Shown here one piece after another: positions 45,355 through 56,952 of a DNA stretch of 64,000 bases. The stretch covers positions 62,001 to 126,000 of the forward strand of contig NZ_JAUOPD010000006.1 in NCBI RefSeq assembly GCF_030546745.1, given 5' to 3'. Position 1 is the first letter of the stretch. Each line of letters opens with the position of its first letter. Under the pieces are notes generated by a model. It saw only the letters and a list, made by a program, of their open reading frames with translations, searched no databases and was not told the DNA's origin. The stretch comes from Thalassotalea sp. 1_MG-2023 (GTDB lineage: Bacteria > Pseudomonadota > Gammaproteobacteria > Enterobacterales > Alteromonadaceae). Both the position numbers and the translations under genes were made by a program.

Positions 45355-45813
45355 TTGGCTAAATTTGAAGACAACTTAACAGAAATGTTACGCCCAGCAG
45401 TAGAAGCTGTAGGTAAAGAGCTACTGGGAGTTGAGTTTGTAAGTGCAGGGAAACACTCTGTACTTCGTGTGTTCATTGATCACGAAAATGGCATTGTTGT
45501 TGATGATTGTGCGGAAGTCAGTCATTCAGTTGGCGCAATATTGGATGTTGAAGATCCAATCAGCACTGAATATAGCCTCGAAGTATCTTCTCCAGGGCTT
45601 GATCGTCCATTATTTTCACTGGCTCATTATCAAGCGATAATCGGTGAAACCGTAAATATTAAGTTAACTATGCCACTAAACGGACGTAGAAAATTCAAAG
45701 GCATATTGGAAAAAATTGAAAATGACACTTTGGTTGTTGTGGTAGACGGTGAGAGTTATGACATTATCTATAGTAATATTGATAAAGGTAACTTAGTTCC
45801 GCGATTTGATTAA
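45355..45813 (+). CDS. rimP: Ribosome maturation factor RimP
   Basis: A 152-residue protein required for 30S assembly. Family blocks are present: ELLGVEFVSAGKHSVLRVFI, GIVVDDCAEVSHSVGAILD, YSLEVSSPGLDRPLF and GRRKFKGILEKIE. The start is TTG at 45355 with GGAG 8 bases upstream. First gene of the classic rimP-nusA-infB-rbfA-truB-rpsO cluster, behind a leader with an attenuator-like hairpin. Confidence 0.96.
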   Translation: MAKFEDNLTEMLRPAVEAVGKELLGVEFVSAGKHSVLRVFIDHENGIVVDDCAEVSHSVGAILDVEDPISTEYSLEVSSPGLDRPLFSLAHYQAIIGETVNIKLTMPLNGRRKFKGILEKIENDTLVVVVDGESYDIIYSNIDKGNLVPRFD

Positions 45814-45855
45814 CAACAATTTAAACGATAACGATTAACATATAGGCTAAAAAGC

Positions 45856-47349
45856 ATGAGTAAGGAAGTATTACTAGTTGTAGATGCCGTTTCTAATGAA
45901 AAAGCATTACCTCGTGAGAGCATTTTTGAGGCAATGGAAACTGCGCTAGAAACTGCAACGAAAAAGAAATATGAAGGTGATATTGTTGTTCGAGTTGCTA
46001 TCGATCGTAAATCGGGTGAATTTGATACGTTTAGACGCTGGTTAGTGATTGAAGACACTCAAGAAGCGGAAAACCCATACGCTGAAATGAGTCTATCTGC
46101 AGCACAGTATGACGAACCTGAAACTCAACTAGGCGACTACGTTGAAGAGCAGATCGAGTCAATTAAATTCGACCGTATTACTACACAAACAGCAAAGCAA
46201 GTTATTGTTCAAAAAGTACGTGAAGCTGAACGTGCTTTGATTGTAGATTCATATCAAGATCAAGTTGGTGAGTTAATCACAGGGGTTGTTAAAAAAGCGA
46301 ACCGTGACAGTGTGATTCTTGATCTAGGTAATAATGCTGAAGCGGTAATTTACCGTGATGACTTATTACCGCGTGAAGTATTTCGTCCGGGAGACCGTGT
46401 TCGAGGCTTATTATACGCTATTAAGCCAGAAGCACGCGGCGCACAATTATTTGTTTCACGTACGAAGCCAGAAATGCTAATTGAATTATTCCGTGTTGAA
46501 GTGCCTGAAATAGGTGAAGAAATGCTGGAAATTCGTGGTGCAGCGCGTGACCCAGGTTCACGTGCGAAAATCGCTGTTAAGTCAAATGATAAGCGAATTG
46601 ATCCTGTTGGTGCTTGTGTTGGTATGCGAGGATCACGAGTACAAGCTGTTTCTGGAGAATTAGGTGGGGAGCGTGTAGATATCGTTTTATTTGACGATAA
46701 CCCTGCTCAGTTTGTTATCAACGCAATGGCACCTGCTGAAGTAGCGTCAATCATTGTAGATGAAGACAAACGCACAATGGATATTGCTGTTGAAGAAGGT
46801 AATTTAGCAATGGCAATTGGTCGTAATGGTCAAAATGTACGTTTAGCGAGCAACCTAACTGGTTGGGAACTCAACGTGATGACTGTTGACGATATGAACG
46901 AGAAGCACCAAGCTGAAAACGATAAAGTGTTAAATCTATTCACTGAGAAATTAGACATTGATGAAGATTTTGCCACGTTATTAGCTGAAGAAGGTTTTAC
47001 ATCTCTTGAAGAAATTGCGTATGTTCCAACGTCTGAATTGTTAGAAATAGACGGCATGAACGAAGATATTGTTGAAGAGTTAAGAGACCGCGCTAAAGCC
47101 GCATTAACCACACAAGCTTTAGCAAGTGAAGAATCATTAGAAAATGCAGAACCAGCAGAAGATCTTCTTAACCTTGAAGGGTTAGATCGTCACCTAGCAT
47201 TTGTTTTCGCAAGTCGAGGCGTTATTACGCTAGAAGATTTAGCAGAGCAAGGGGTAGATGATATTTCTGATATAGAAGAGCTTGATGAAAAGACAGCAGG
47301 CGAGCTAATTATGGCAGCTCGTAATATTTGTTGGTTTAACGAAGAATAA
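45856..47349 (+). CDS. nusA: Transcription termination/antitermination factor NusA
   Basis: A 497-residue protein: N-terminal RNA-polymerase-binding domain (1-125), S1 domain (about 135-200, [20 protein letters not shown]), two KH domains (about 230-345, [21 protein letters not shown] and [20 protein letters not shown]) and two C-terminal acidic repeats (about 365-425 and 440-490). This is the long gammaproteobacterial form. NusA modulates pausing, termination and antitermination. It begins 42 bases after rimP. Confidence 0.97.
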   Translation: MSKEVLLVVDAVSNEKALPRESIFEAMETALETATKKKYEGDIVVRVAIDRKSGEFDTFRRWLVIEDTQEAENPYAEMSLSAAQYDEPETQLGDYVEEQIESIKFDRITTQTAKQVIVQKVREAERALIVDSYQDQVGELITGVVKKANRDSVILDLGNNAEAVIYRDDLLPREVFRPGDRVRGLLYAIKPEARGAQLFVSRTKPEMLIELFRVEVPEIGEEMLEIRGAARDPGSRAKIAVKSNDKRIDPVGACVGMRGSRVQAVSGELGGERVDIVLFDDNPAQFVINAMAPAEVASIIVDEDKRTMDIAVEEGNLAMAIGRNGQNVRLASNLTGWELNVMTVDDMNEKHQAENDKVLNLFTEKLDIDEDFATLLAEEGFTSLEEIAYVPTSELLEIDGMNEDIVEELRDRAKAALTTQALASEESLENAEPAEDLLNLEGLDRHLAFVFASRGVITLEDLAEQGVDDISDIEELDEKTAGELIMAARNICWFNEE

Positions 47350-47369
47350 TCGCCGGGAGAACTATATAG

Positions 47370-50030
47370 ATGGCATCTGTAACAGTAGAAGAACTTGCCA
47401 AAGAAATAGGTGCACCTGTCGAAAGATTGGTAAGCCAGTTATCTGATATTGGTATTGAGAAATCGTCGGTTGACGAAATTTCACAACAAGAGAAAGAATC
47501 ATTACTTGATCACTTGCGTAAACAGCATGGTGACGACACAGGCGCTGCGCCAAGCAAAATGACACTAAACCGTAAGAAAAAATCTACGTTAGTGTTAGGC
47601 TCAGGAAGCAAAGCTAAGTCTGTACAAGTAGAAGTGCGTAAAAAGCGTACCTACGTTAAGCGCAGTGATGTTGAAGAACAACAAGCTCAAGCTGAAAAAG
47701 AAGCTGAAGAAAAAGCTTTAGCAGAAGCAAGAGCAAAAGAAGAAGCGGAAGCGAAAGCAAGAGCCGAAGCTGAATTAAAAGCGAAAGCAGAAGCAAGAGC
47801 GAAAGTCGAAGCAGAAGCGAAAGCAAAGGCTAAAGCTGAAGCTGAACGTAAAGCCAAGGAAGCGACTAAAGCGAAAGCTGAGCAAATTGAAAAAGTCAAA
47901 CCAGCAGCACCTGTTGAAAGTGAAGAAGCGCGTAAACTACGTGAAGCCGCTGAAAAAGAAGCTGCTGATAAAGCCGAAGCTGAAGCAAAAGCAGCAGCCG
48001 AAGCAGCACGTAAACTGGCTGAAGAAAACGAAGCTCGCTGGAAAGCGGAAGAAGAAGAACGTAAAAAACATGAAAATGATGTTGTTCACGTTACTTCATC
48101 TGTTTATGCGCAAGAAGCAGAAGATGCCGTAGATGCACAGGAAGAAACAGGTCGTCGTCGCAAGAAGAAAAAAGCGAAAAAAGATGATAAGCCTGTAGCA
48201 CATGGCAAAGGTAAGAAGAAAACCTTATCTGCTCCGCAAAGTTTAAAGCATGGTTTCCAGAAACCTGTAGAAGCTAAAACAAAAGAAGTTCGTATTGGTG
48301 AAACGCTTTCAGTAGCAGAGCTTGCTAATAAAATGGCCGTTAAAGGCGCAGAAGTTGTTAAAGTAATGTTCAAAATGGGCGCTATGGCAACAATTAACCA
48401 AGTGATCGACCAGGAAACTGCAGCATTAGTTGCTGAAGAAATGGGTCATGATGTGGTACTCGTGAAAGAGAATGCGCTAGAAGAAGCGGTACTTTCTGAT
48501 CGTGGTGACATAGGTGAAGCACAAACTCGCGCACCAGTCGTTACCATTATGGGTCACGTTGACCATGGTAAAACATCGTTACTTGACCACATTCGTGAAG
48601 CAAAAGTTGCAGCAGGCGAAGCGGGTGGTATTACACAGCACATTGGTGCATACCACGTTGAAACTGATGGTGGCATGATCACCTTTTTAGATACCCCAGG
48701 TCACGCAGCGTTTACGGCTATGCGTTCTCGTGGTGCTAAAGCAACTGATATTGTTATTATTGTTGTTGCTGCTGATGATGGTGTTATGCCACAAACTATT
48801 GAAGCTATTCAGCATGCGAAAGCAGCAGAAGCTCCGATTGTTATCGCAGTGAATAAAATGGATAAAGAATCAGCTGATCCAGACCGTGTGAAAACTGAGC
48901 TTTCTCAACATGATGTTATCCCAGAAGACTGGGGTGGTGATGTACAGTTTGTTCATGTATCAGCTAAAACGGGCTTAGGTATTGATGAGCTTTTAGACTC
49001 AATTTTGCTTCAATCAGAAGTATTAGAGTTAACGGCTGTTGTTGATAAAATGGCAAGCGGTGTAGTTGTTGAATCTAAACTTGATAAAGGTCGTGGTCCA
49101 GTTGCAACCGTTCTTGTACAAGAAGGTACGCTAAAACAAGGTGATATTGTGCTTTGTGGTTTAGAGTATGGTCGAGTTCGTGCAATGCGTGATGAGCTAG
49201 GTCGTCAAATTACTGAAGCTGGTCCTTCTATCCCGGTTGAGATTTTAGGTCTTTCGGGTGTACCGCAATCAGGTGATGAAGCAACTGTTGTTAAAGATGA
49301 GAAAAAAGCACGTGAAGTTGCGTTGTATCGTCAAGGTAAATTCCGTGATGTTAAGTTAGCGCGTCAGCAAAAAGCGAAACTTGAAAACATGTTTACTGAC
49401 ATGGCCGAAGGTGAAGTTTCTGAAGTTAACGTAGTACTTAAATCTGACGTTCAAGGTTCACTTGAAGCGATTTCTGATGCGTTAGTTAAGCTTTCAACAA
49501 CAGAAGTGAAAGTGAAAATCATTGGTTCTGGTGTTGGTGGTATTACGGAAACTGATGCTTCATTAGCAGCAGCGTCTAATGCGATTGTTGTTGGTTTTAA
49601 CGTACGTGCTGACGCATCGGCACGCAAAGTCATCGAAACGGAAGGGGTTGATTTACGCTATTACAGTGTAATTTACCACTTAATCGATGAAGTTAAACAA
49701 GCAATGAGTGGTTTACTTGCGCCAGAATTTAAACAAGAAATTATTGGTCTTGCTGAAGTACGTGACGTATTTAAATCACCAAAAATTGGTGCTATCGCTG
49801 GTTGTATGGTGACAGAAGGTCTTATCAAGCGTAATAATCCAATTCGTGTACTTCGTGAAAACGTTGTAATTTACGAAGGTGAGCTAGAATCATTAAGACG
49901 CTTTAAAGATGACGTACAAGAAGTGAGAAAAGGTACTGAGTGTGGTATCGGCGTTAAGAACTATAATGACGTTAAAGTAGGCGATCAAATCGAAGTATTT
50001 GAAATCGTTGAAGTACAACGTAGCTTGTAG
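47370..50030 (+). CDS. infB: Translation initiation factor IF-2
   Basis: An 886-residue GTPase. The N-terminal IF2-associated domain (1-55) is followed by a long lysine/alanine/glutamate-rich segment (about 105-235) and the second N-terminal domain (about 308-360). The G domain has [11 protein letters not shown] (about 394), DTPGHAAF and NKMD; domains II to IV follow to the end. It brings fMet-tRNA to the 30S subunit. Begins 20 bases after nusA. Confidence 0.97.
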   Translation: MASVTVEELAKEIGAPVERLVSQLSDIGIEKSSVDEISQQEKESLLDHLRKQHGDDTGAAPSKMTLNRKKKSTLVLGSGSKAKSVQVEVRKKRTYVKRSDVEEQQAQAEKEAEEKALAEARAKEEAEAKARAEAELKAKAEARAKVEAEAKAKAKAEAERKAKEATKAKAEQIEKVKPAAPVESEEARKLREAAEKEAADKAEAEAKAAAEAARKLAEENEARWKAEEEERKKHENDVVHVTSSVYAQEAEDAVDAQEETGRRRKKKKAKKDDKPVAHGKGKKKTLSAPQSLKHGFQKPVEAKTKEVRIGETLSVAELANKMAVKGAEVVKVMFKMGAMATINQVIDQETAALVAEEMGHDVVLVKENALEEAVLSDRGDIGEAQTRAPVVTIMGHVDHGKTSLLDHIREAKVAAGEAGGITQHIGAYHVETDGGMITFLDTPGHAAFTAMRSRGAKATDIVIIVVAADDGVMPQTIEAIQHAKAAEAPIVIAVNKMDKESADPDRVKTELSQHDVIPEDWGGDVQFVHVSAKTGLGIDELLDSILLQSEVLELTAVVDKMASGVVVESKLDKGRGPVATVLVQEGTLKQGDIVLCGLEYGRVRAMRDELGRQITEAGPSIPVEILGLSGVPQSGDEATVVKDEKKAREVALYRQGKFRDVKLARQQKAKLENMFTDMAEGEVSEVNVVLKSDVQGSLEAISDALVKLSTTEVKVKIIGSGVGGITETDASLAAASNAIVVGFNVRADASARKVIETEGVDLRYYSVIYHLIDEVKQAMSGLLAPEFKQEIIGLAEVRDVFKSPKIGAIAGCMVTEGLIKRNNPIRVLRENVVIYEGELESLRRFKDDVQEVRKGTECGIGVKNYNDVKVGDQIEVFEIVEVQRSL

Positions 50031-50136
50031 TGTTTAATAATATTGTTCTCTCTTATCTTTAAGTTGATTTAACATTTAGGGTAGAACAATAACGCACAAC
50101 TAGATTTTGACAGAGTTAAAAAATAGTTTAATGAAA

Positions 50137-50158
50137 TGGGGGCTTTGCCCCCGTTTTG
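50137..50158 (+). terminator. Hairpin between infB and rbfA
   Basis: TGGGGGC-TTT-GCCCCCG followed by TTTTG. A strong GC stem with a short T-run; it probably gives partial termination, lowering rbfA-truB expression relative to infB. Confidence 0.6.
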
Positions 50159-50192
50159 ATTTCATAAGAGTTTATATTGAATCGGGGTTTCT

Positions 50193-50585
50193 ATGAGTAG
50201 AGATTTCTCACGCACTGATCGCGTAGGTCAGGAAATTCAAAAAGAAGTGGCAATGATCATTCAACGTGAAGTAAAAGATCCACGTTTAGGCATGGTAACG
50301 GTCAATGCAGTTGAAGTTACCCGTGATCTTGCCTATGCCAAGATTTACGTGACCTTTTTTACACTGGAAGGGCAAGATGCTGAGCAGTCTATTGCACTTC
50401 TAAATGAAGCATCGGGTTTTATTCGGAGCTTATTAGCAAAACGCATTAAAGCGAGAATTATGCCTGAATTACGATTTGTATATGACAAATCAATGGTTGA
50501 AGGTGTACGTATGTCCTCGCTTGTTGATCAGGCTGTTGCTGACGATGAGCAGCGAAAGTCAAAGCATAAAGGTGATGATGAGTAA
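50193..50585 (+). CDS. rbfA: Ribosome-binding factor A
   Basis: A 130-residue KH-fold protein for 16S rRNA 5'-end maturation and cold adaptation. Family blocks: [49 protein letters not shown] and [21 protein letters not shown]. The stop codon overlaps the truB start by one base. Confidence 0.96.
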   Translation: MSRDFSRTDRVGQEIQKEVAMIIQREVKDPRLGMVTVNAVEVTRDLAYAKIYVTFFTLEGQDAEQSIALLNEASGFIRSLLAKRIKARIMPELRFVYDKSMVEGVRMSSLVDQAVADDEQRKSKHKGDDE

Positions 50586-51532
50586 TGGCAAAAAGAAGAA
50601 AAGGAAGGCCGGTCAACGGTATTGTATTACTTGATAAGCCTTATGATATTTCATCGAATAAAGCATTACAAAACGTCAAACACATTTATTTTGCACAGAA
50701 AGCTGGGCATACAGGTGCGCTTGATCCGTTAGCAACAGGCATGTTGCCGATTTGTTTAGGAGAGGCGACTAAGTTTTCTCAGTTTCTCTTAGATACAGAC
50801 AAAACCTATCAAGTTACCGCAAAACTTGGTGTTAGAACTACAACCAGTGATATTGATGGTGACATTGTTTCAGAAAAGCCGGTTAATGTTAGTGAAGCAC
50901 AGATTTTAACAGCGCTTGATAGCTTTCGTGGCAAAACGCAGCAAATACCGTCAATGTATTCAGCATTGAAATATCAAGGTCAGCCCCTTTATAAATATGC
51001 ACGCGAAGGCATAGAAGTACCGCGAGAGTCGCGTGAAATAGAAGTGTTTAACCTAGAAGTATTACGTATTGAAGGTGATGAAGTAGATCTAGAAATACAT
51101 GTATCAAAAGGTACGTATATTCGTACTATTGTTGATGACTTTGGCGAACTGTTAGGTTGTGGTGCACATGTAAGTGCGCTTAGGCGTGTAAGTGTTGGCA
51201 GTTATCCTCGTGATAAAATGGTTACATTGGCGCAGCTTGAAACACTATTAGCAGAAGCTAAAGAGCAAGAGATTTCGCCATCATCATTACTTGACCCATT
51301 ATTATTACCGATGAATACAGCAGTGGTTAATTTACCCTCAGTATCTGTTGATGATATGAGTGCGGCTTTTTTGAGAAGGGGAAACCCTGTGCAAGCAGCA
51401 AATGCACCGAGTGATGGCGTAGTGCAAGTTTATATTGATAATAACAATGAACCTGAATTTATTGGTGTAGGTGTTATCGATGATAATGGCTTAGTTGCGC
51501 CAAAGCGAATTACCGTTGTAGAGCCAACTTAA
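50585..51532 (+). CDS. truB: tRNA pseudouridine synthase B
   Basis: A 315-residue enzyme making pseudouridine 55 in tRNA. The catalytic aspartate lies in [20 protein letters not shown] (about residue 48), followed by the TruB blocks [20 protein letters not shown] and [20 protein letters not shown], and a C-terminal PUA-like domain. It overlaps rbfA by one base. Confidence 0.97.
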   Translation: MAKRRKGRPVNGIVLLDKPYDISSNKALQNVKHIYFAQKAGHTGALDPLATGMLPICLGEATKFSQFLLDTDKTYQVTAKLGVRTTTSDIDGDIVSEKPVNVSEAQILTALDSFRGKTQQIPSMYSALKYQGQPLYKYAREGIEVPRESREIEVFNLEVLRIEGDEVDLEIHVSKGTYIRTIVDDFGELLGCGAHVSALRRVSVGSYPRDKMVTLAQLETLLAEAKEQEISPSSLLDPLLLPMNTAVVNLPSVSVDDMSAAFLRRGNPVQAANAPSDGVVQVYIDNNNEPEFIGVGVIDDNGLVAPKRITVVEPT

Positions 51533-51567
51533 CTGCGAATAGCAATGTGGTTTAGCGCGAATAAATA

Positions 51568-51595
51568 TTGCAAAGTTAATGGTTATTGGTAGAAT
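51568..51595 (+). promoter_or_regulatory. Probable rpsO promoter
   Basis: TTGCAA, 16 bases, TAGAAT, ending about 79 bases before the rpsO start. The leader between it and the start could hold the S15 autoregulatory structure, but I cannot draw it with confidence. Confidence 0.5.
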
Positions 51596-51673
51596 ACGCG
51601 CTCTTTTAGAACGTCTTGCTGGTTTAGTGTTCGGCTTGACGCGATTTTTAAACACTAATTTAAGGTATAAACT

Positions 51674-51943
51674 ATGTCTTTATCAGTAGAGCAAAAAGCA
51701 GCTATCGTTGCTGAATACGCAACAAAAGAAGGTGATACAGGTTCACCGGAAGTTCAAGTTGCTTTGTTAACAACTCAAATCAACCACTTACAAGGTCACT
51801 TCAAAGAGCACATCCATGATCACCACTCTCGTCGTGGTTTATTACGCATGGTTAGCCAACGTCGTAAGTTACTTGATTACTTAAAAGGCAAAAATGTTGA
51901 GCGTTATTCAGCATTAATCGCTAAATTAGGTCTACGTCGTTAA
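51674..51943 (+). CDS. rpsO: 30S ribosomal protein S15
   Basis: An 89-residue protein of normal length with the S15 signature [22 protein letters not shown]. Binds 16S rRNA early in assembly. It has its own promoter-like sequence upstream and a strong terminator downstream. In E. coli pnp follows; here it does not. Confidence 0.98.
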   Translation: MSLSVEQKAAIVAEYATKEGDTGSPEVQVALLTTQINHLQGHFKEHIHDHHSRRGLLRMVSQRRKLLDYLKGKNVERYSALIAKLGLRR

Positions 51944-51959
51944 TCGATGCTGACTTAAC

Positions 51960-51986
51960 AAAAAAGGAGCCAATGGCTCCTTTTTT
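51960..51986 (+). terminator. Intrinsic terminator after rpsO
   Basis: AAAAAAGGAGCC-AAT-GGCTCCTTTTTT, a 12-bp stem with T-run, bidirectional; it can also serve the minus-strand thioredoxin-like gene. Confidence 0.92.
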
Positions 51987-52022
51987 ACTTTTTGACGAAC
52001 ACAAAAATTACATCAATAGGTT

Positions 52023-52628
52023 TTATTCGCCTAATTCTAATGCAATGGCATCAACAATTTTCTTGGGCTGACCTATATACAAGTTATGGTTCAAAAGTAT
52101 TAACTCATCATCTACTGCTAATAACAAAGCAGGAATTGCTTGAGTACCAATAATTTGTTGAATTTCTTCGATATCACCAATGGCATATTCAGCTTCTTTA
52201 CACAGTTTGCTCGCTTTAAGGCTTTTTGCTGGGGGCGATAACTTTAATTGTTCAATGGTTTTTTCAACATCTTTTTCAGTGATAAGCAAATTACCATGTT
52301 TAAAATGCTGTTCTTGAAGGTTAGCTAATAAATTTAACGCCTTTCCTTGTGCTTTTTGTTCTACCCAGCTCATTAAGTTCGCCACTAGTGTTGAGTCTTG
52401 TTTTTGTTCACATTGTTGCTTATACGCATCACTAAAGGTTACTGTTGATAGTGACTCTATATCTTTCAAAATTGATGCATCTATAGTGTGGTCACCATGA
52501 TAATAAGCACAGTGTAAAGTATGAATAGTAATGTCATTGCGGGCTTTTGCGATTTCGGCAAGTAAAGGGCTGGCAGCATAGCTCCATGGGCAATGGCTGT
52601 CATAAATAAAGAAAATTTCTGCGGACAT
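52023..52628 (-). CDS. DsbA-family thioredoxin-like protein
   Basis: About 201 residues from the ATG at 52628; a start 11 codons upstream is possible. The fold matches the FrnE/DsbA-like group: FFIYDSHCPWSYAASPLLAE at the N-terminus and a C-terminal IIGTQAIPALLLAVDDELIL with the cis-proline. The usual CxxC is reduced to HCPW with a single cysteine, so disulfide oxidase activity is doubtful. No signal peptide is visible, so it is likely cytoplasmic. It stands alone between rpsO and rpsB. Confidence 0.72.
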   Translation of the reverse strand: MSAEIFFIYDSHCPWSYAASPLLAEIAKARNDITIHTLHCAYYHGDHTIDASILKDIESLSTVTFSDAYKQQCEQKQDSTLVANLMSWVEQKAQGKALNLLANLQEQHFKHGNLLITEKDVEKTIEQLKLSPPAKSLKASKLCKEAEYAIGDIEEIQQIIGTQAIPALLLAVDDELILLNHNLYIGQPKKIVDAIALELGE

Positions 52629-52839
52629 AGTTAAACTAAAAACCTGAGTGTAAGAATACACTAATTTTATCGCGAATAGCGTAAATTTGCATCCGTTATC
52701 TCTTTATAAAAGGGAAAAACATAACGATGAAAATAAAAAGTTCTGTTCAAATATTCTGCTTTGTGGTATAAAGTGCGCCGCTAAAACTGACACAATCTAC
52801 AAGTAAATTGTTGCTGTGTTGGTTTTACAATAACGAGGT

Positions 52840-52960
52840 ATTCAATAATGAATGCCTACTATTTAAACTCACATACATCTAGCAAAGATATATCGGGGTG
52901 CGCGATTTTCGCGTCGAATATATTGGGTGTATGAACGCTTAACCCCAAAAGGAAAATATT
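52840..52960 (+). promoter_or_regulatory. Candidate S2 autoregulatory leader of rpsB-tsf
   Basis: The leader contains a hairpin CGCGA-TTT-TCGCG near 52902-52914 flanked by ATATATCGGGG and GAATATATTGGG. In E. coli and relatives the rpsB leader (the t44 RNA region) is bound by S2 to repress rpsB-tsf. The position fits; I did not verify the full structure. A possible promoter with -10 TATAAA is at 52767-52772. Confidence 0.45.
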
Positions 52961-53689
52961 ATGCCAAACGTATCAATGCGTGACATGCTTAAAGCAGGTG
53001 TTCACTTCGGTCACAAAACTCGCTACTGGAACCCAAAAATGAAATCTTACATTTTTGGTGCTCGTGATAAAGTTCATATTATCAACTTAGAGCAAACAGT
53101 TCCTATGTTCAACGAAGCTTTATCTTTCTTATCTGGTGTTTCATCGAAAAAAGGTAAGGTATTATTTGTTGGTACTAAGCGTGCTGCAAGTGAAGCAATT
53201 AAAGATGCTGCAATTAAGTGTGACCAATTCTACGTTAACCACCGTTGGTTAGGTGGTATGTTGACTAACTGGAAAACAGTTCGTCAATCAATCAAGCGCT
53301 TAAAAGATCTTGAGTCACAAAGCACTGATGGTACTTTCGAAGCATTAACAAAGAAAGAAGCATTAATGCGTACTCGTGAAATGGAAAAGCTTGAGAAAAG
53401 CCTTGGTGGTATCAAAAACATGGGCGGCTTACCAGACGCTATTTTCATGATTGATGCTGATCACGAGCACATTGCTGTTAAAGAAGCAAACAACCTAGGT
53501 ATTCCAGTTATCTCAATTGTTGATACTAACTCTAACCCAGACGGTATCGATTACATTGTTCCTGGTAACGATGACGCCATTCGTGCAGTAACGCTTTACA
53601 CTGATTCTGCAGCTAATGCAGTATTAGAAGGCCGTGAGCAAAACATCGCTGTTCAAGCTGAAAAAGACGGCTTCGTAGAAGCTGAATAA
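52961..53689 (+). CDS. rpsB: 30S ribosomal protein S2
   Basis: A 242-residue protein of normal length. S2 signatures: [55 protein letters not shown] and [20 protein letters not shown]. First gene of rpsB-tsf; AAAAGGAAAA lies just before the start. Confidence 0.98.
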   Translation: MPNVSMRDMLKAGVHFGHKTRYWNPKMKSYIFGARDKVHIINLEQTVPMFNEALSFLSGVSSKKGKVLFVGTKRAASEAIKDAAIKCDQFYVNHRWLGGMLTNWKTVRQSIKRLKDLESQSTDGTFEALTKKEALMRTREMEKLEKSLGGIKNMGGLPDAIFMIDADHEHIAVKEANNLGIPVISIVDTNSNPDGIDYIVPGNDDAIRAVTLYTDSAANAVLEGREQNIAVQAEKDGFVEAE

Positions 53690-53779
53690 TTCACTTTTCA
53701 ACACATGTCAGTTGCCATAATAGCGTCATGCTGTTGTGGCAATCTGTTAAAACTTATTCGAATTTTGAGGAATTAACTC

Positions 53780-54613
53780 ATGGCAATTACTGCTGCTCTA
53801 GTTAAAGAATTACGTGAACGTACTGGCGCTGGTATGATGGATTGTAAGAAAGCCTTACAAGAAACAGACGGCGATATCGATTTAGCAATTGAAAACATGC
53901 GTAAATCAGGTCAAGCGAAGGCTGCTAAAAAAGCAGGTAACATCGCTGCTGAAGGTCAAATCATGATCAAAGACGGCGCTTTAGTTGAAGTTAACTGTCA
54001 AACTGATTTCGTTGCAAAAGATGAAAATTTCTTAGCATTTGCTAATGAAGTTGTTGATACAGCTGCTGCTTCTAAGCCTTCAATTGAAGAGTTACAAGCA
54101 CAATTTGAAGAAAAGCGTATCGCACTTGTTGCTAAAATTGGTGAAAATATCAATGTACGTCGTGTTGCTTATGTTGACGGTGCTTCTGCCTCTTATAAGC
54201 ATGGCGCAAAAATTGGTGTTGTTGTAGCGGGTGAAGGTGATGCTGAATCACTTAAGCATGTTGCAATGCATGTTGCTGCTTCTAAGCCTGAGTATGTTAA
54301 CCCAGAAGATGTACCAGCTGAAGTTGTAGAGAAAGAAAAAGCGATTCAAATCGACATCGCAATGAACGAAGGTAAGCCTGCTGAAATCGCTGAAAAGATG
54401 GTTACAGGCCGTATGAAGAAATTTACCGGTGAAATCTCACTTACTGGTCAAGCTTTCATTATGGAACCTAAGCGTACAGTTGGCGACGTATTAAAAGAGA
54501 AAGGCGTTTCTGTTTCTTCATTCATTCGCTTAGAAGTAGGTGAAGGTATTGAAAGAAAAGAAGAAGATTTTGCTGCTGAAGTTGAAGCACAAATTGCAGC
54601 GGCTAAATCTTAA
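53780..54613 (+). CDS. tsf: Elongation factor Ts
   Basis: A 277-residue nucleotide exchange factor for EF-Tu. UBA-like N-terminus with [20 protein letters not shown] and KKAL, the second signature [19 protein letters not shown], and a C-terminal dimerisation domain. It follows rpsB by 90 bases and ends in a strong terminator. Confidence 0.98.
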   Translation: MAITAALVKELRERTGAGMMDCKKALQETDGDIDLAIENMRKSGQAKAAKKAGNIAAEGQIMIKDGALVEVNCQTDFVAKDENFLAFANEVVDTAAASKPSIEELQAQFEEKRIALVAKIGENINVRRVAYVDGASASYKHGAKIGVVVAGEGDAESLKHVAMHVAASKPEYVNPEDVPAEVVEKEKAIQIDIAMNEGKPAEIAEKMVTGRMKKFTGEISLTGQAFIMEPKRTVGDVLKEKGVSVSSFIRLEVGEGIERKEEDFAAEVEAQIAAAKS

Positions 54614-54687
54614 TCGAAAGTTGGCTAATAATTGAGTGAAAACACTCTTTTTATTATTTAGACTTCCGATAGTTCGCTAAACGTATT

Positions 54688-54725
54688 AAAATAGCCGCGG
54701 TCATAAAACCGTGGCTATTTTTTTA
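54688..54725 (+). terminator. Intrinsic terminator after tsf
   Basis: AAATAGCCGCGGT pairs with ACCGTGGCTATTT (one wobble pair) around the loop CATAAA, followed by T-rich sequence. Confidence 0.88.
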
Positions 54726-54767
54726 TCTGCTATATTAGCATTACATCAACACAGGAATGTTTTTTAT

Positions 54768-55508
54768 ATGAGCACCAATCCTAAACCAACATATCGTCGC
54801 ATCCTATTAAAACTCAGTGGTGAAGCCTTAATGGGCGATGAAGGATTCGGTATCGATCCTAAAATATTGGATCGTATGGCACAAGAAATTAAAGAACTTG
54901 TTGAAATGGATATACAAGTTGGGCTTGTTATTGGTGGCGGAAACTTATTTCGTGGTGCTGGCCTTGCAGAGGCAGGGATGAACCGAGTCGTTGGTGACCA
55001 AATGGGTATGTTAGCAACAGTCATGAACGGATTAGCGATGCGTGATGCGCTTCATCGTGCTTTTGTTAATGCGCGTTTAATGTCAGCAATTGATTTAGCA
55101 GGCGTATGTGATACGTATAACTGGGCTGAGGCAATTAGTTTACTAAAGTCTGGTCGCGTGGTTATTTTCAGTGCTGGTACAGGAAATCCGTTTTTTACAA
55201 CTGATTCTGCTGCCTGTCTTAGAGGCATTGAAATAGAAGCTGATGTTGTTTTAAAAGCAACAAAGGTTGATGGCATTTTTTCGGATGATCCAGTAAAAAA
55301 TCCTGAAGCAGAACTCTATAAACATTTAACGTACCAAGAAGTATTAGAAAAAGAATTAAAAGTAATGGACTTGGCGGCATTTACTTTGGCAAGAGACCAC
55401 AGTATGCCTTTGCGTGTTTTTAACATGAATAAACCAGGTGCGTTGAAAGCAGTGATCATGGGGAACGAAGAAGGTACCATCATAGATCATGCAGAAAACT
55501 TAGCATAA
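54768..55508 (+). CDS. pyrH: UMP kinase
   Basis: A 246-residue kinase converting UMP to UDP. The start at 54768 ([20 protein letters not shown]) gives the normal family length; the frame is open further upstream but that part is the tsf terminator. Motifs: [35 protein letters not shown] and [10 protein letters not shown]. The gene precedes frr, as in most gammaproteobacteria. Confidence 0.97.
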   Translation: MSTNPKPTYRRILLKLSGEALMGDEGFGIDPKILDRMAQEIKELVEMDIQVGLVIGGGNLFRGAGLAEAGMNRVVGDQMGMLATVMNGLAMRDALHRAFVNARLMSAIDLAGVCDTYNWAEAISLLKSGRVVIFSAGTGNPFFTTDSAACLRGIEIEADVVLKATKVDGIFSDDPVKNPEAELYKHLTYQEVLEKELKVMDLAAFTLARDHSMPLRVFNMNKPGALKAVIMGNEEGTIIDHAENLA

Positions 55509-55532
55509 TTGTAAAACGTAAGGATTATCAAC

Positions 55533-56090
55533 GTGATTGAAGAAATCAAACAAGATGCGCAAGAGCGCATGAAAAAAAGCATTGATTCACTTAAAAATAG
55601 CCTAAATAAAGTAAGAACGGGCCGTGCTCATGCTTCACTTTTAGATAATATTACTATTGAGTATTACGGCGTTGATACGCCACTCAATCAAGTAGGTAAT
55701 GTTTCTGTGCCTGATGCTCGTACTATTGCGGTAACTGTTTTTGATAAAAGCATGATATCAGCGGTAGAAAAAGCAATTATGTCTTCTGATCTAGGATTAA
55801 ACCCTTCATCACAAGGTACATTAATTCGAATTCCTTTACCGCCATTGACAGAAGAACGTCGTAAAGACTTAGTGAAAGTGGTCAAAGGCGAAGGTGAAAA
55901 CGGTAAAATTGCGATTCGTAATATCCGCCGTGATGCAAATTCGGACATTAAATCACTTAATAAAGAAAAAGAAATTAGTGATGATGAAATGCACCAGTCA
56001 GAAGATGAAGTGCAAAAAATTACAGATATTTATATCAAGCAAGTAGATGAAATTCTTGCTGATAAAGAAGCTGAGTTAATGGAAATTTAA
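55533..56090 (+). CDS. frr: Ribosome recycling factor
   Basis: A 185-residue protein of exact family length, starting at GTG. RRF blocks: [40 protein letters not shown] and [20 protein letters not shown]. Releases ribosomes after termination. Lies 24 bases after pyrH. Confidence 0.98.
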   Translation: MIEEIKQDAQERMKKSIDSLKNSLNKVRTGRAHASLLDNITIEYYGVDTPLNQVGNVSVPDARTIAVTVFDKSMISAVEKAIMSSDLGLNPSSQGTLIRIPLPPLTEERRKDLVKVVKGEGENGKIAIRNIRRDANSDIKSLNKEKEISDDEMHQSEDEVQKITDIYIKQVDEILADKEAELMEI

Positions 56091-56108
56091 CGCCTAATAG
56101 CATGTAAT

Positions 56109-56138
56109 AACGTCGCAGCTACCACTGCGGCGTTTTTT
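56109..56138 (+). terminator. Intrinsic terminator after frr
   Basis: AACGTCGCAG-CTACCA-CTGCGGCGTT followed by TTTT. The stem has one T-G pair. uppS starts about 30 bases later. Confidence 0.82.
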
Positions 56139-56167
56139 ATATCTTGTTGATTGTCAATGGAGTTTTT

Positions 56168-56920
56168 GTGTCACAATCATTAAATGCTGACAATATAGAT
56201 CTTATCCCTCAACATGTTGCCATCATCATGGACGGCAATGGTAGATGGGCGCAACAACGTGGTAAATCACGTGTTGTGGGTCATAAAAATGGCGTCGAAT
56301 CGGTTCGTGCTGTGGTTTCTACCGCGAGAAAACAAGGCGTGAAAGCCTTAACCTTGTTTGCTTTCAGTAGTGAAAATTGGCGTCGTCCGGAACAGGAAGT
56401 AGGCGTATTAATGGATTTATTTATGTTAGTGTTAACGCGTGAAGTTAAGAAGCTACATAAAAACAATATCCGGTTTCAAGTCATTGGCGACACATCAAAG
56501 TTTTCATCCTCTTTACAAGAGAAAATTACTGCTGCAGAAAAACTAACACATCATAACGATGCCATGGTATTGTCGGTGGCGGCAAATTATGGAGGGCGTT
56601 GGGATATTACCCAAGCGGCCCAAAAACTCGCAATTGAAGTTCAGCAGGGTAATATCGATGCTCAAGACATAACTGAGTCAAGCGTTGATCAATATACAAG
56701 CTTAGCTGGCTTGCCTGAGCTTGACCTACTAGTCAGAACCGGTGGTGATTACAGGATCAGTAATTTCTTATTATGGCAAGCAGCATATGCCGAGTTTTAT
56801 TTTACCGATATTTTATGGCCTGACTTTCAAGAACAGGCTTTTTGTGAAGCTTTAGCAAGCTTTAGTGGCCGAGAAAGGCGCTTTGGTCAAACGGGTGACC
56901 AAGTTAAGGAAAACAGATAA
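56168..56920 (+). CDS. uppS: Undecaprenyl diphosphate synthase
   Basis: A 250-residue cis-prenyltransferase making the lipid carrier for cell-wall synthesis. The start was set at GTG 56168, with GGAG 5 bases upstream; the frame is open to 56144. Motifs: [20 protein letters not shown] with the catalytic aspartate, [13 protein letters not shown] and [19 protein letters not shown]. Precedes cdsA. Confidence 0.96.
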   Translation: MSQSLNADNIDLIPQHVAIIMDGNGRWAQQRGKSRVVGHKNGVESVRAVVSTARKQGVKALTLFAFSSENWRRPEQEVGVLMDLFMLVLTREVKKLHKNNIRFQVIGDTSKFSSSLQEKITAAEKLTHHNDAMVLSVAANYGGRWDITQAAQKLAIEVQQGNIDAQDITESSVDQYTSLAGLPELDLLVRTGGDYRISNFLLWQAAYAEFYFTDILWPDFQEQAFCEALASFSGRERRFGQTGDQVKENR

Positions 56921-56952
56921 CAACCAACAATTACATATATAAGGGTTATCTT

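Noticed and set aside
52687-52710. Fifth ECF promoter (TTGCATCCG) near the DsbA-like gene
   Set aside because: No CGTTTGG-like box at 15 bases and no gene of the module downstream.
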